DNA of 64,000 bases from Amia ocellicauda (GCF_036373705.1 NC_089851.1:51395470-51459469); one strand, 5' to 3'; shown: positions 45,440-57,650, counted from the first letter of the stretch. Translations and numbers: made by a program. Notes: a model not told the origin generated them from the letters alone.

Positions 45440-46790
45440 TCCAGCTGTAAATATATATAACGCATACATCAGAAATCAACGTGATAACTATATGAAACAC
45501 CAGGTATGCAACTAAATAAGCTTGAGAAGGTAAATGGAAAAATGGAGAGCAGCAGCAATCTAAAGCTACTTAAATGGTTAGATTGTGTTTTAAAGTACAC
45601 AAAATGAAACTTAGAGAATAAAGTGTTTACTACTATATTATGATATTAGAAGTATTGATGGTACTACTAATGTAATTAAATTGATACATTTCAATCAAAT
45701 AAGTGTAGTTGGTTTATTGAGATTGAAATGGCTTGTTCCTTAAAATATTAGACCACAAGAGGGGGAACTTGACCTTGAATACTCTACTTACCAAAACCTT
45801 TAAGCAACAATTGTTGTCAACATGTGTCTTCATCTGATTCATATTTTTTTGAGTCTGAAGCCATACATTTCTCGACTCCAAGCACCTGGAAGCCTCAAAA
45901 GTTGGGGGCCAAGCAACGAAGTTGCTGGAACCCTATTGTTATTGTTAGGATTATTATTTTTCCGCAGTATCTTTTCAAAAGCCTATAAAAACCAACGCTT
46001 GATGAAAACTCAAGAAACTTCATACAGTGATAGATGGCTATGTAGTACTATGCCATATTCAATATGGAGGCCATATGTCACATGGTCTGGTGGCCATAGT
46101 GGCTTAAGTGACACATTTTGGAAAATATACAAAAATCTTCTCCGAAACCGCAGACGGGACAGATGTGAAACTTGGTGTGTGATGTTATGTTATGGCCTAA
46201 ATTCAGATTTGTTCAAAACAAGTCAATAAGTCATATGGTTTGGCAGCCATATTGGATTGGCCAAGAATCTTCAAAGATCTTCATCTCTGAAATGGTTGGT
46301 CTGATTGATATGAAATTTTGTACACGTGACCTTGGCTAGATCCTCTATCAGATTTGTTCAAGGCAAGTTGATTGAGAAAACAAAATGGCCGCCATGAGCC
46401 AATCAAATTTCAGAGATGGTCAAGTTGCAAATAAATGCATATGGTGCAGTATGGAACTATGTTAGAATGTATTGGACTGATTGTTACTTGACAGAATTGA
46501 TCCCATAAGCAATGTGGTGGTCACTGGTCATTATTATTATTATTATACTTATTTTTTCTTCTCTTCCACCAGAATATGTTCAAATGCCTATAACTTTTGA
46601 ACCGCAGTCTAAAAAGTCACCAGACTTTGAATGGATGTAGGGGTCTATGCCATGGTCACTAGATCGCAAAATGGCGGCATAATGTCACATGGTTTGGTAG
46701 CCATCTTGATTGTAGTCCAGGCAAAAAATGACAGTTTTCAAACATAGTTTTCTCAGGAACGGGAAAGATATTGTACATATTGCGCTTATG
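45440..46790. repeat. Dispersed repeat copy A, left part (split by the Polinton)
   Basis: Matches 62376-63614 along its length: AACTTCATACAGTGATA / AACTTCATACAGTGATA-like blocks, ATATTTTCAAATGCCTATAAC, GTCACATGGTTTGG and others. It continues at 58545 on the other side of the Polinton. Family unknown; there are no coding motifs, and open frames such as the one at 45822-46229 have no domain. Confidence 0.88.
46785..46790. repeat. Polinton target-site duplication, left
   Basis: CTTATG next to the left TIR. It corresponds to CTGATG at 58545-58550 (5 of 6 positions) and to CTTATG at 63609-63614 in the uninterrupted copy B. Six-bp duplications are usual for Polintons. Confidence 0.88.
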
Positions 46791-47391
46791 AGTAGTAATG
46801 ATGGCACTTTATGTCAAAGTGTCAGGTGGCCCCACCCCTACCCAGAAGCCCCATGGGCTGGGAAGCCCCGCCTTACCCAGAAGCCCCACGGGCCAGGAAG
46901 CCCCTCCTTACCCAGAAGCCCCACGGGCCAGGAAGCCCCTCCTTACCCTGTACCCTTTGATCCTCTCCAGTCAGTCAACTTGTTAGGATACAGGTTTTAC
47001 CCTTTGACCCTCTCCTGTCAGCCATCTTGTTTGGATGACCGTTATCTTGTTAGGATGACAGCCATCTTGTTTGGATGACCTCCATCTTGTTAGGATGACA
47101 GGCATTTTGGAAAGGGCACAGGTCATCTTGACAAGTGTTTACTGCCATCTCACACTGATGGTGTATGTGTGTGTGTGTGTAATGTTTAAGAGTTTAAACT
47201 TATTATTATTTGTGTTAGGTTATGTTTTATGATTAGGTTTGTTATGATAAGTTGTTAGCAAAATAAAATACATTAAAATAAAAAGAGAACAACAACATAA
47301 AGTTTTAATAAAAAAGTATTTTAAACTGTGTTTAGTGATGTGCGTGTGATGATTTTAGGTTATATATTTTATGATTATTTTTGGGGTGGTA
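46791..47391 (+). repeat. Polinton left TIR
   Basis: Inverted match to 57907-58544. It contains two internal tandem arrays: GC-rich ~37-bp units (CCCAGAAGCCCCACGGGCC) at about 46840-46940, and ~18-bp units (CCATCTTGTTTGGATGAC / ...TTAGGATGAC) at about 47020-47105. A short (GT)n tract follows. Confidence 0.92.
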
Positions 47392-47628
47392 CAGTGTTGG
47401 AAAAATAAAAGAGAAAGAAAAGGTATAGACATTCAAAATATGAGACTCAGTAAAATATATTTCAATGTCAATATTTTATTGTGACAGCTCTAAAAATGAC
47501 AACAAGGCATCAAGTCAGATGTAGACAGTGAGATTAGATACTGACTCGGGTGACCAATGATCCCGCTTCCCCAACACCTACAGCAGCCAGGAAGAAACAA
47601 CTGAACTGTACTGCACTAGCTACTCCCT

Positions 47629-48257
47629 CTACTTGTTTATTGGCCAGGGCAGTGACACTATTCTGTCTAGCACAGTGTAGAAATTGGGTTTGGTCATGAT
47701 AGGGATAGTATTTCCAAAAGAACTGTGCAGAACTTTTTGGACAGATGTAAAAGCAGATTCACCAGGATGTGTCTCTTTATACAGCATTCTCTTGAGCACA
47801 TTGGGGAGGGACGCCACTGTTTTTTCAACATCAGCAACTAGCGATTTCACATCAGAATTACCAGTATCATACAAATCACCAAACTTGTGAGCTATTAGAG
47901 TGAGGATGACATCTTCAAACATAGATTCCTCAAACATACGTAAACGTAATTCCAGGGGCCCCGGGGGTTTCTTTCTCTGAAAAAATATAGGAATTAATAT
48001 AATGTCTTATTGCACAGAAAAGCAGAGCAGACACAAACAGTATTTTATTTATGTTTGTAAAACACTTGATAAGCCTTGTTTTTAATAACCTTCTCAACTA
48101 TTTGCATTACTTTCTCATCCACACTTTCTAACAAGTCACTAAACCATCTTGAAGGTAGAGTGCATGTTTCAGAGAAAAGCACGCAGTAAGACAGCCCGCT
48201 ACTGTAAAAAGAGGTAAGCAGACAAATAGCACAGTTAACCCCACTCCGAGTGTGCAT
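47629..48257 (-). other. Unrecognised Polinton open frames near the left end
   Basis: Two minus-strand frames (about 47629-47937 and 48045-48257). The first contains LRMFEESMFEDVILTLIAHK and VASLPNVLKRMLYKE and looks genuinely coding; it is preceded by a pyrimidine-rich tract ending in AG. No Walker motif, so not the packaging ATPase. Likely accessory cargo of unknown function. Confidence 0.5.
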
Positions 48258-48470
48258 AAAGAGATAGACAGGTCAGGTGAACAAATACCCTGTACAGGCA
48301 TTCAGACCTCTGATGATTCTAGGGCCCTGTTGTTTAGTAAAATATGTCACATTTGTTGGCAACTGGTAGAAGATTTACACACAGCTCATAGAAAAATACA
48401 TGTTTTGACAAATGTGTTAAAACAAAAAGGGTATAACATCGAGTTTGCTGAATCGTCACACTGTGAGTGA
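48252..48470 (+). other. Unrecognised Polinton small open frame
   Basis: 72 codons (contains ICHICWQLVEDLHTAHRKIH), running divergently from the leftmost minus-strand frames. No family recognised. Confidence 0.35.
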
Positions 48471-48489
48471 AAACCGCAATTAACAAATA

Positions 48490-48651
48490 ATGAAACAAGT
48501 AAGACACAAAGACACTCGGTCTGCATGTATCACGGCAGTACTGATAAAGAATATTAATGTAGCCAAAAGAATGCTGCGTAGGCTTAAATCTAGAATGGAT
48601 GTGTCACAATTAGCAGGATCACAGACACCATTACAGCACAGTGGCGGTTGA
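48490..48651 (+). other. Very short basic open frame
   Basis: 53 codons from ATG to TGA, rich in Arg and Lys (VAKRMLRRLKSRMDV). Position between the preceding frame and the polymerase region suggests an accessory protein, but nothing matches known families. Confidence 0.3.
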
Positions 48652-48661
48652 TGACCACCCA

Positions 48662-51600
48662 GCAAACTTGGAAATTCAGGAATATATTGATTTGATTGTG
48701 TCTGATGAATTAGCATTAGAAGCTGATAATAATAACCAACCAGACTTGGAAATTCAGGAATATATAGATTTGCACGTGTCTGATGGGTAAGCATTAGAAG
48801 CGAATAATAATGATAATCAGATTGGGGGTGGTGATGTAGCAATGTTAGAGGTGAATAATGAAAATGCTGAACAAATGGTTGAGGGTGGTGATGGCGGGGA
48901 CCCGCCTCGGGTGTTTTTGGAGCGTATTCGTCACTATGACCGGGAACTTAACAGGTTCCGGGGAATGGAGTTTTATGAAGAATTCAGGTTTGTGAATCTG
49001 GATCTGGTAGAATCGTACTGGTGCTGTGCAAGGGCTGTTAAATGAAATATCACACAATGTGGGTCCTAATGATTTTGTACAGCTTAGACTGAGCTCGGGG
49101 TCATTAAATAATGCTTTCTGTTAGAGGAGGCAACATTTGGGGGAGCTGGATGAAACAGATTTCCTAGAGAGCATAGCTAATTTACTGCAAAGTCACACCG
49201 AAATCCTAATATGCAAGGTGGGGTACGGAGACGTATAAAAGGTATTTTGTTTTGCAAGATAATAGACAAGAAAAGGGCATGCCTCACTGATTTCAAAAAC
49301 CAAGGTAACAATTTATGTTTTGCCGCCAGTGTGTACCGCCTGTGGAAAGGGAAAGAATGCACAGATGTTTGTTTTACTTCACAAACAGCATTACTACGGG
49401 GTTTTAAACATCAGAACATTTATAGGTGTTAACTATTTCTGTGATTATTGCCACGCAGTATATGGGCATAAAAATAGTCACACGTGTCGGAATTTGTGCA
49501 GAGCGTGTTTAGACCCCCACTGTTTTGAGGTTAAAGAGACCATCACCAGATGCGATGTATGTAAAATATTCTGTAGAGGTGGTGTTTGTCTCAGGAGACA
49601 CAAGGCTAAAGCTGCCACCAAAGAGATTCAGTGTGTTCAACACTTTTACTGTACAGAGTGCCGGACTTTTCTCCCAATAATGCACTCTTGCGAAGAAAAG
49701 CTCTTTCCGTGCTGTAAAAGTGTTATCCAGACACCTGACAATCATGTATGCTACATGAGCGTAATAAACATCCCCAAACAATCGGAAAAATACATTTTCT
49801 TTGATTTTGAATGCATGCAAGAAACAGGACACACATCCCAAATTATGTTTATGCCTCACACATAAACAACAAACGCACATGGGAGTTTTATGGGGATTCT
49901 TGCTTATCTGACTTTGTGAAATGTTTCATTGACACGTGTTTTAAAAACTACACTTTTATTTCACACAATGGTAAAGGCTATGATAACTACATGGTCATTA
50001 GAGAGCTCATACGTGAAAAGGTTGCTACACAATTCATCACACAAGGAGGTAAAATTATTTGCATGACAGTGACCGCTCTGAACATCATGTTCATTGATTC
50101 ATTACATTTCTTGCCTCTGAAACTGAGCAATATGCCAAAAGCAATGGGGTTTGAGGGTGAGAAAGGCCATTTCCCACACTTCTTTAACACGGTCGCAAAC
50201 CAAAATTATGTAGGACCCTTACCCGCTGAACAATTTTACGGGGTAGACTACATGATGGGTGCTGATAAAACACAGTTTCAGGAATGGTACGATGAGCACA
50301 AACTCGATGAATTGAAGCGGTATTGTAGACAGGACGTGGACATACTGAGACAAGCTTGTACTACATATAGAAACGAGATATTAAGTATGACAGATGAGAT
50401 ACGTCTGAAGTGTCCGTCTGACCCTGATTCAGACCTGATTAAAGTCAGTCTTGACCCGTTTCAGTACATCACATTAGCCTCTGTGTGTATGACCATGTAC
50501 CGGTACATGTTTCTCAGACCGCAGACCATAGCATTAGTCCCGCACGACAATTATCACAACCAGAAAAAGCGGTTCTCGACCCCCGCTATTCAGTGGCTCA
50601 TGTATACTGAACACACAGACAACATCAGTATACAACACGCACTAAAGCGGGGTGGTGAGCATAAATTTGGCCCGTACTATCTAGATGGTTTTGCAGTAAT
50701 AAACGGTGTGTACACTGTTTTTGAGTACCATGGATGTTTTTTTCATGGTTGCGATACCTGTTATAGCGAAAATGGCGTTAACAGTGTGACAAAAACAACA
50801 TTCGGCTGGCTATATCAAAAGACAATGTATAAAACCGAATTCTTAAAATTACAAGGGTTTGATGTTAAAGTGATGTGGGAACACAAATGGAAGACAATGC
50901 TGAATGAAGACCAGGATGTTAGGGCATTTATTTCCGAATCACAGTTACCAGCGCCTCTAGACCCCAGGGAGTCTCTATTCGGTGGGTGGACGAATGCAGT
51001 GACCCTGTATTATCAACCAAAACCTGGCTAGGAACTCCGTTACTATGATTTCACCAGTCTGTACCCGTTTGTAAATAAAACCAAATTGTACCCCGTTGGT
51101 CACCCGGATATAATATGCGAGGGCTTTGAAGATTTACAAAATTACTTTGTGCTCGCAAAAGTCAAAGTTTACCCTCCTAGAAGGTTGTTTTTCCCTGTGC
51201 TACCGACCAGAGTTGGTAAAAAACTGTTCTTTACACTCTGTCGGACGTGCGCTGACACCCAGCAGGGCTCCCCCTGAACAAACAGCGACGAGCAGAGAGC
51301 GCTTACCGGTGTCTGGTGCATGCCAGAGCTGCTGGCTGCTGTAGATAAGGATTACAGAATTGCAGAATTATACGAGATCTGGCACTTTAAGCACTCGACC
51401 AACACGTTGTTTAGTGAATATATTAAAACGCATTTAAAAGGCAAACAAGAAGCTTCAGGCTACCCCCAGTGGTGCAAAAATGACACAGACCGTGAACACT
51501 ACATCAGAGAGTAACATGACAGAGAGGGGGTACACTTGGACCATTACAACATTACTAAGAATCCGGCCAAAAGACAGATTTCAAAACTGTTTTTGAATTC

Positions 51601-52466
51601 TTTATGGGGAAAATTTGGACAACGACCAGATTTACAAAACACCAGTATTGTGAGAGACCCCAACGAATTATTTAAATACGTGTTTGCCCCATACCACGAG
51701 GTCCCGTCTTGTGATTTTATTGATGATGACGATGATTTTATGTGCCTGTGTCACCTGGAAACGGGGAAAAGAGCACTACACACAGCTTTCAAATGTAAAT
51801 ATTTGTATTGCCAGTTTCACCACCGCCTATGCTAGGTTAGAACTGTACTCTCTTCTGGATTCATTACAAGGTCGTTGTTTGTATTATGACACTGATTCAA
51901 TCATTTATGTAAGCAGGCCAGGACAGTGGGACCCCAAGTTAGGAGATTATCTGGGTCAATTGACAAGTGAGCTGCCTCCGGATCAGCACATTACAGAGTT
52001 TGTTGCAACAGGACCTAAATCCTATGGATATAAGCTCTCAGGAGGGAAAGCCTGTATCAAGGTAAAGGTATCACATTAAACGTGGCTAATAGTGAGAAAA
52101 TTAATGTCGATAGCCTAAAAGATTTGATACTTGACTATGCGGATAAGTAGGCTGGTGCAAATGGTGAAATAAAAGACATTGCACTGCGGCAACCGGGGAT
52201 AGTACGTGTTAAACGTGACTGGCACTTTGAGATGAGAACACTGCAAAAGACCGAGAGATAAATTACAGATTACAACGTTAGCTCGAGAGATGTATCCAGG
52301 CAAATCTCAATATTTTTTGGAAGCTTTTGAAGATGCCACCAAGAAGTATTTCGGATACTTATTTGTCGATGTCATGTCAAAGACCCCTGATGAATACCGT
52401 TTAAGGACGGGTCTTTTCCCCCCTGACATCCCAGTGGTTTATGTGTTTAAAAAACAAAGAAAGTAA
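48662..52466 (+). pseudogene. Polinton protein-primed DNA polymerase B region, broken
   Basis: Replicates the element by protein-primed synthesis. Visible marks: a Cys-rich N-terminal segment at about 49.32-49.75 kb, exonuclease motif FDFEC near 49.80 kb, exonuclease II SHNGKGYDNY near 49.96 kb, exonuclease III YCRQDVD near 50.33 kb, polymerase motif A around DFTSLYP near 51.05 kb, motif B-like NSLWGKFGQR near 51.60 kb and motif C YYDTDS near 51.89 kb. The far 5' part contains a 75-bp direct tandem duplication encoding an acidic stretch (about 48662-48800). The region carries several breaks. Confidence 0.92.
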
Positions 52467-52521
52467 AAGCCGCTGGTTTTCCAGCGTTGAGCACATTTGC
52501 TGTCTGTGACTCTGGCTGTCA

Positions 52522-52845
52522 GTATGTCACTGCGTATGAAGAGAAAACTGGCTCTCCTGCAGCTGCTGGTTAAAGCCAAGCCGCAACAAGGCCATTCTGT
52601 GCGCCGCTGGAAGCGACCTGGTACAGGCCGTGTCAGAAATCGCTCTAAATACACTGAAAGGAAACATCCGCTTGAGCGCTAAACAATTTCAGAAACTCAA
52701 GAAAAGTGGCCACATTATAAAAACACTTAGTAAAAAGACAGTGTCTGTTAAGAGAAAGAGAAATCTATTGAATCAGTCTGGGGGGTTTATCGGTAATTTG
52801 CTAAGTATTGCCATTCCCCTCATTACCGGCTTACTGACCAGATGA
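52522..52845 (+). pseudogene. Polinton small basic protein with hydrophobic C-terminus
   Basis: Lys/Arg-rich with NTLKGNIRLSAKQFQKLKK and a C-terminus GGFIGNLLSIAIPLITGLL. This pattern is shared with small basic, core/mu-like proteins of animal Polintons and adintoviruses (recalled, not searched). It lies between PolB and the next gene, which it overlaps by a few bases. The gene is broken. Confidence 0.65.
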
Positions 52846-53585
52846 AAATGCAATTCACTGAGAAAATGTATCTAGTACCTCAGAAACAGATGGGCCAAAT
52901 TAAAGAGGACTTTCCAGTTGAACACGACATCAGAAAAATAGCCACATATAAATTGGATGGTGAAATGAAAGATATTCTGCAAAGCTCTCAATTGGGTGAA
53001 TATGACAAAGCGCTGCAGAGGTACTTGGCCCTGACGCGGCAGGCAGAATCTGAAAAAGCCACTTTGACTTTGCAGATGCCTGACACCGATACCCCGGCCG
53101 AAAAACCGCACACAGAGCCTGTTTTCGATTATATTTTAGACGCTATCCCACAAAGGCAAAATAAAAATGCCGAAATGGTGTCCAACAATTCTATAGCTAG
53201 CTGGAATGAGAATGGGGAATTTGTGTACAAGGGGGGCCCTGTTCGTGGGTCTCATGTGATTGATCTGGTTAGGGCTGTCACACAGCCGCACACGCTGGCC
53301 ACAGGAAGAGCCCCCAAAGGCTGGGGCAGTTTTATGATGGCGATGGCGGAGATTAACATCCCTGGTTCGGTACTGTCTAACAGAATAAACAGGGAGGTGT
53401 TGGAGAAACTGAAAACAACACCTACTAGAGACAGTTCTATGTCTATACAGAGAAATCCTATTTCTCCTGAACCAGACTTTGATATTTCGATGGAGGGGGC
53501 GGCTGCCCCACCCGAAACACCACAAAGAGACCAGCCAGCTAAAAAGCATCGGCTGTTTGGGAAATTACCATGGCTGTCTCTGTAA
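52842..53585 (+). CDS. Conserved Polinton protein of unknown role, looks whole
   Basis: 247 codons starting with KMQFTEKMYLVPQKQM. Contains a Glu/Lys-rich helical part and the block ASWNENGEFVYKGGPVRGSH, with a Pro-rich tail. Proteins with this layout recur beside capsid genes in animal Polintons; a virion or assembly role is an inference. It is the last gene of the + arm. Confidence 0.75.
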   Translation: MKMQFTEKMYLVPQKQMGQIKEDFPVEHDIRKIATYKLDGEMKDILQSSQLGEYDKALQRYLALTRQAESEKATLTLQMPDTDTPAEKPHTEPVFDYILDAIPQRQNKNAEMVSNNSIASWNENGEFVYKGGPVRGSHVIDLVRAVTQPHTLATGRAPKGWGSFMMAMAEINIPGSVLSNRINREVLEKLKTTPTRDSSMSIQRNPISPEPDFDISMEGAAAPPETPQRDQPAKKHRLFGKLPWLSL

Positions 53586-53718
53586 AGCGGGTCCTCATGG
53601 TTTTATTTTTTGTATTATTATTTTGGTTGTTGTTTGTTTATATATAGGCTATAGAAATACATACATTGATGTTATCTGTAAAATGTTAAATCCTTGTGTG
53701 ATTCAGATAATAAAAAAT

Positions 53719-53756
<38 letters not shown>

Positions 53757-54079
53757 GTGTTTGTATGTCAAAGAACATTATCAGTGGTGTTTCACTGTTT
53801 TAGTTTATTTGGTTTTTGTGTGTGCTGAATAAAAAATGTAACGCGTGATAAACTATGGTGTTTGTATGTATGGATTTATTAACTACATATAAACATAATT
53901 CATGTGTATATAATATTTTATTATCAGGTTAGCAGGCGTTACATATATGAGAATGCCACGTCATTAAGCTTAAACGCACACACACAAACATACACACAAG
54001 CATTATTCTATCATTCTATAGTGTCTATAGTGTTATTCATACACTGTTCTAACATTGTTTATTTCTGTTCATGACTGAT
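53586..54079. other. Polinton convergence zone, non-coding
   Basis: The + arm and - arm genes converge here. It holds an (ATT)n microsatellite at about 53716-53757 and AATAAA signals on both strands, consistent with shared transcript ends. Confidence 0.6.
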
Positions 54080-54747
54080 TTAGCAATTATGACAGATCCT
54101 AAAATCATGCATTCGGTTACACATCTGACAATTCTCATTTACATGAAGCTTAAACAGATACATAGGTCTCGTTCTCCTGTTATAACTTTTCACAAACTGC
54201 ATTACCATGTTGTCATTACTAATTAAATCTTCAGAATACAAATCCAATATCTGATTATAAGCTAGCCCCTTACAACGCTGTTGTAAAAAATACACACAGT
54301 GGTTTCCACATGTTGTGGATAAAGCATCCTGCAACTGTCTGGAGTTAACACTGTTAACACTGAGTTTGTGTTTAAAAAACGCATGATTGATTTAGGGAAA
54401 AAAGGAGCATTGGGGGGGAATCCGTAAGAATCAAAGAATTCGGCCTTCCCATCTCCTCCTAGATAGATAGCAAGCCAGTGCTCCCCGGGTCGGTCATGCG
54501 GATGTGTGTTGATGACGAAACAGGCCGACCTGTGGACTCCTGACCGTTTGGGGAGCTTGTCAGATGGAAACACACCCAGAAAATAGTCTGTTGTGTAACT
54601 GTCCTTAGTCATGATGGCCCCAATCTGTTGCGTATTCATGACCAGAGTATTGAAAGCCACAAGGCAATCGTTTTTCAACTGTAGTCGTAAAGGACTTATC
54701 TTAATAATGATTAATGTTAATTTCAACAATGTTGTCAAAAACAGCAT
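54080..54747 (-). pseudogene. Polinton adenain-like cysteine protease (PRO), broken
   Basis: Capsid-maturation protease of the adenovirus endopeptidase type. Visible marks are the His region GEHWLAIYLGG and the Cys region CGNHCVYFLQQRC, in family order. Read on -, after the major capsid gene. Confidence 0.88.
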
Positions 54748-54816
54748 ACACTATCATGTTCACGGTGGTTGGTAATGGCTGGGCAAAACTAATTTCTGCT
54801 CTCAGGTTCCCTGTTT

Positions 54817-55485
54817 TTATGAGCGAATAGTGCCCAGTGCACTCTTGATCCGGGCTGGTGCTTCTCTGTTACGGGTGAGTTGAATTTTTATATCAACGCC
54901 GTTCAGCATTAATTTGTCTTGAAAAAACATGTCTGCATGAATACAACCCAACAATTCTAGTTTTCGGCTTCCTGCTGTATAGGCCGCTCTATTTCTGAAC
55001 CCCAGGTTTGTCCCGTTCAGTGCGGTTACTTCATGCTGGCCGGCTGTGTCCTTGACAAAAAGGCCTGCTGAGTACTGTGTGTTCAAAGTGCTTTCACTGT
55101 AGTTGAGAATGGATTCTATTATAGCCCTGTATGGATAACAGTTGTTGCTCTGGCTAATAAGTCTGTCACCGATTGTGATGTCGACCTGGCTGAAAAGGGA
55201 GGCCACGGGGTAATTTACCAGGCCCACCCGATCATCCTGGGCCAGATCAGTGCCATCATGCTTAGTAATTTTACAAGTCAGGTAGATGATCGTGTTGTTC
55301 AGATCTAGATAGTCTTCTCCGTTTCCAGTGATGTAGAATTCCAGTGGGGCATTGTCAGAGAGCGCTGTGAGGGGGGGCACCTCCACATAGAAACTCTTCT
55401 CAATGCTGGTCTGTGTGGGCACCAGCTGAAAAAGGTCCAGTTCAGATTTGGTGCACTCCTCAGAACTGCAGTGAACGAAAGCCAT
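54817..55485 (-). pseudogene. Polinton major capsid protein (double jelly roll), incomplete
   Basis: Starts MAFVHCSSEECTKSELDLF and contains LNNTIIYLTCKITKHDGTDL and SQSNNCYPYRAIIESILNY, matching the capsid family often annotated in animals as F54H12.2-like. Only part of the capsid gene is represented, so it is not a working capsid. Confidence 0.88.
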
Positions 55486-55487
55486 GT

Positions 55488-55900
55488 TTAAAATATATCC
55501 CCGCGATGTTGTTGCCTGGAGCTCCTCTTCTTACCAGCCCCGTTTCTCTTATGATTGTGTTTCTTCTGTATAGTCCTTTTAACAGGGGCCGGCGGTCCTG
55601 TGAGCCCCAGTGGTGTCGTTCTTTTCCTTTTAATGCCTCTCCTGACCTTTCGGAGCATGAATTCTACTGGCCACCGCACTTGTAACCTGCCCGACCACAT
55701 CTTTAGCTATGTTTCTGGCAGCCAATTTGACGTGTGGTTTGACAATTTCTAATCCGCGTCTCAGAAAAGGCATAGCTACCAGCTACCCCCGCACCGTATT
55801 GTACTGGCATCCCGGCGAAACCGGGGAGGCCGTTACCCGCCTGATACTTGTAGTAGTTCCTATACATGTGCGGGTCTCCATAGTTTTTAACAATCACCAT
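55488..55900 (-). pseudogene. Polinton small basic minor-capsid/core protein region, broken
   Basis: Between penton and major capsid. One end reads MYRNYYKYQAGNGLPGFAG, the other is very basic (VRRGIKRKRTTP), like the short Gly-rich-to-basic proteins (adenovirus pVI/pX-like) found at this place in Polintons. Assignment rests on layout and recalled similarity. Confidence 0.65.
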
Positions 55901-55903
55901 GAT

Positions 55904-56650
55904 TTAAAAGTGGTTGTATCTAACAGGTTGGAAATGCAACTTCACTATCACCTTGCCGTATGCGAATGTCACATGTCCGTTCTGGTCAGTCTTTATTTCA
56001 GTGCTGATAGTGTCGAATTCATCCATGCTCAGGGGGACATAGTGGGGCTTATCATATAACAGCGTAACAAACTTGCCTTCTTCCCCTTTTTTAGGTACAC
56101 AGCGCAGAAGCGGGGCATACATGTCACCCACTAGTTGGTGTTCAATTATATCGGTATAAACATACATGTGGTTAAAACCCGCTGTAATATCCGCAGGCTG
56201 GGGCGATTCCCCCCCCCCCCCCCCCTTCTCGGGAATGAACCCCAAGACATGTGCTAGCTGGCCCGTGGTAAAAAACAATAAAGTCGAATCCCTGAAAAGC
56301 CTCACGCTTCTAATATAGTTGTATTGAAAGTATACCTTGGGCAATGTGGGGACGGCCTTGACAGCATTATTCATGGCTGTTAACAATACATCAATGTTTT
56401 TATAGTAGCCTTGTGATATTTCATAATACCAGTTTGTATCGGTTGTCTCAGAATGCAATTCAAAGCTCTGTTTCCTGTCAAACGTATTGATGGTCATGGG
56501 GTAGTGCATCTCCACCATCCCTACCTCCCATTTACCTGGTAGATCGATGGATTTGGCTAGATGGTCAGTGAAGTTGGAGCTCTTGTTGTTAGGAAATAGT
56601 GTCTCCGAGGCATTACTGGTAAAAGTCAGGTAAAATCCATTTTCACTCAT
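55904..56650 (-). CDS. Polinton penton/minor capsid protein (PX), looks whole
   Basis: 248 codons, starting MSENGFYLTFTSNASETLFP and containing SNFTDHLAKSIDLPGKWEVG and a C-terminal KVIVKLHFQP. This is the single-jelly-roll vertex protein of the Polinton capsid. It begins just downstream of the integrase gene on the same strand. Confidence 0.85.
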   Translation of the reverse strand: MSENGFYLTFTSNASETLFPNNKSSNFTDHLAKSIDLPGKWEVGMVEMHYPMTINTFDRKQSFELHSETTDTNWYYEISQGYYKNIDVLLTAMNNAVKAVPTLPKVYFQYNYIRSVRLFRDSTLLFFTTGQLAHVLGFIPEKGGGGGESPQPADITAGFNHMYVYTDIIEHQLVGDMYAPLLRCVPKKGEEGKFVTLLYDKPHYVPLSMDEFDTISTEIKTDQNGHVTFAYGKVIVKLHFQPVRYNHF

Positions 56651-56653
56651 TTT

Positions 56654-57650
56654 TTATCCTCTCACAACCCCCGGGGCTATGTCTTTCACCTCTGAAGCTT
56701 TGATCCAACTATTAAATTTAACTCCCCAACTCAGCCATTTGACTAAAACTTGTTTACCCCGGCCACGGCCTCTGGAGTCTAAAATTTTCTGTATTCGATA
56801 GACTCTGTCACCATTTGGGTTTATCTTTTGTAACTCTTCGGTGTAAAACTGACCTTTTATGTCGTCACCAGCATAATCTTTTAGTTTGTAAATAGGCCTT
56901 AATCCAGGCACACATTCTTTAACTATGAATATTTCATCTGTGAATGTTTGCTCATACCCCTTTTCAAATTTCCCTTTTATTCTCGACACCCTCACATGAT
57001 CACCTTCTTTAAACTTAAATTTTGAAGGTTTGCTTTTTACAAATGACCCATACACAGTCCTCCACACCCTCAGGGCATTGTCATGGGTGACATCTACTGG
57101 TCGTTCCTTGACAGTTCTATGGAATGTGTGATTGTAACTGTGAAACAGCTCTAAAGTACTTCCACATTTTCAATTTTATAGTCCTATTGAATCTCTCTAC
57201 CACACTGGCTTTCACTTTACTATTTGTCACAAAATGTACAATTTGGTATTGCTTGAGAAGACTTTGAAAACCATGGTTGAGGAATTCTTTCCCCTGATCT
57301 GTCTGCAGTTTCTTTGGAACGCGCCCTTGGGTGAATATTCTTTTAAAGGCGGCACACACTTGCTGACCCGTTTTGTTTTTTAATGGTACTGCCCAGGCGT
57401 ATTTGGACAACACATCTATACAGGTTAGAATGTATTTCATACCGTTGTTGAACTTTGAGAACTGACCCATTTCCACCAGGTCTGCCTGCCATTGCCAGTC
57501 AATGTCTTGTACCAGTGTCAAGTTCCTCTTAAACCTCACCCGCGCTGGTCTGTGCACTGTGTATGTATATTGATCCGATAACCATTGTGAAACATGTTCT
57601 CTTTTTATACGGTCACCCTTTGCTCTGGCACTTCTCGAGTCCTCCAAAAC
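56654..57650 (-). pseudogene. Polinton integrase with chromodomain, broken
   Basis: Retroviral-type integrase core with the D, D and E catalytic sites in QWQADLVEMGQF (about 57.51 kb), LQTDQGKEFLN (about 57.30 kb) and VVERFNRTIK (about 57.19 kb). A C-terminal segment has a chromodomain-like QVLVKWLSWGVKFNSWI at about 56.7-56.8 kb. It inserts the element with a 6-bp duplication. Confidence 0.92.

Noticed and set aside
45822-46229. 135-codon frame in repeat copy A
   Set aside because: Not open in copy B and with no recognisable motif; chance frame in a dispersed repeat.
47629-47937. Polinton packaging ATPase
   Set aside because: No Walker A or B motif in this frame, and none recognised elsewhere in the element.
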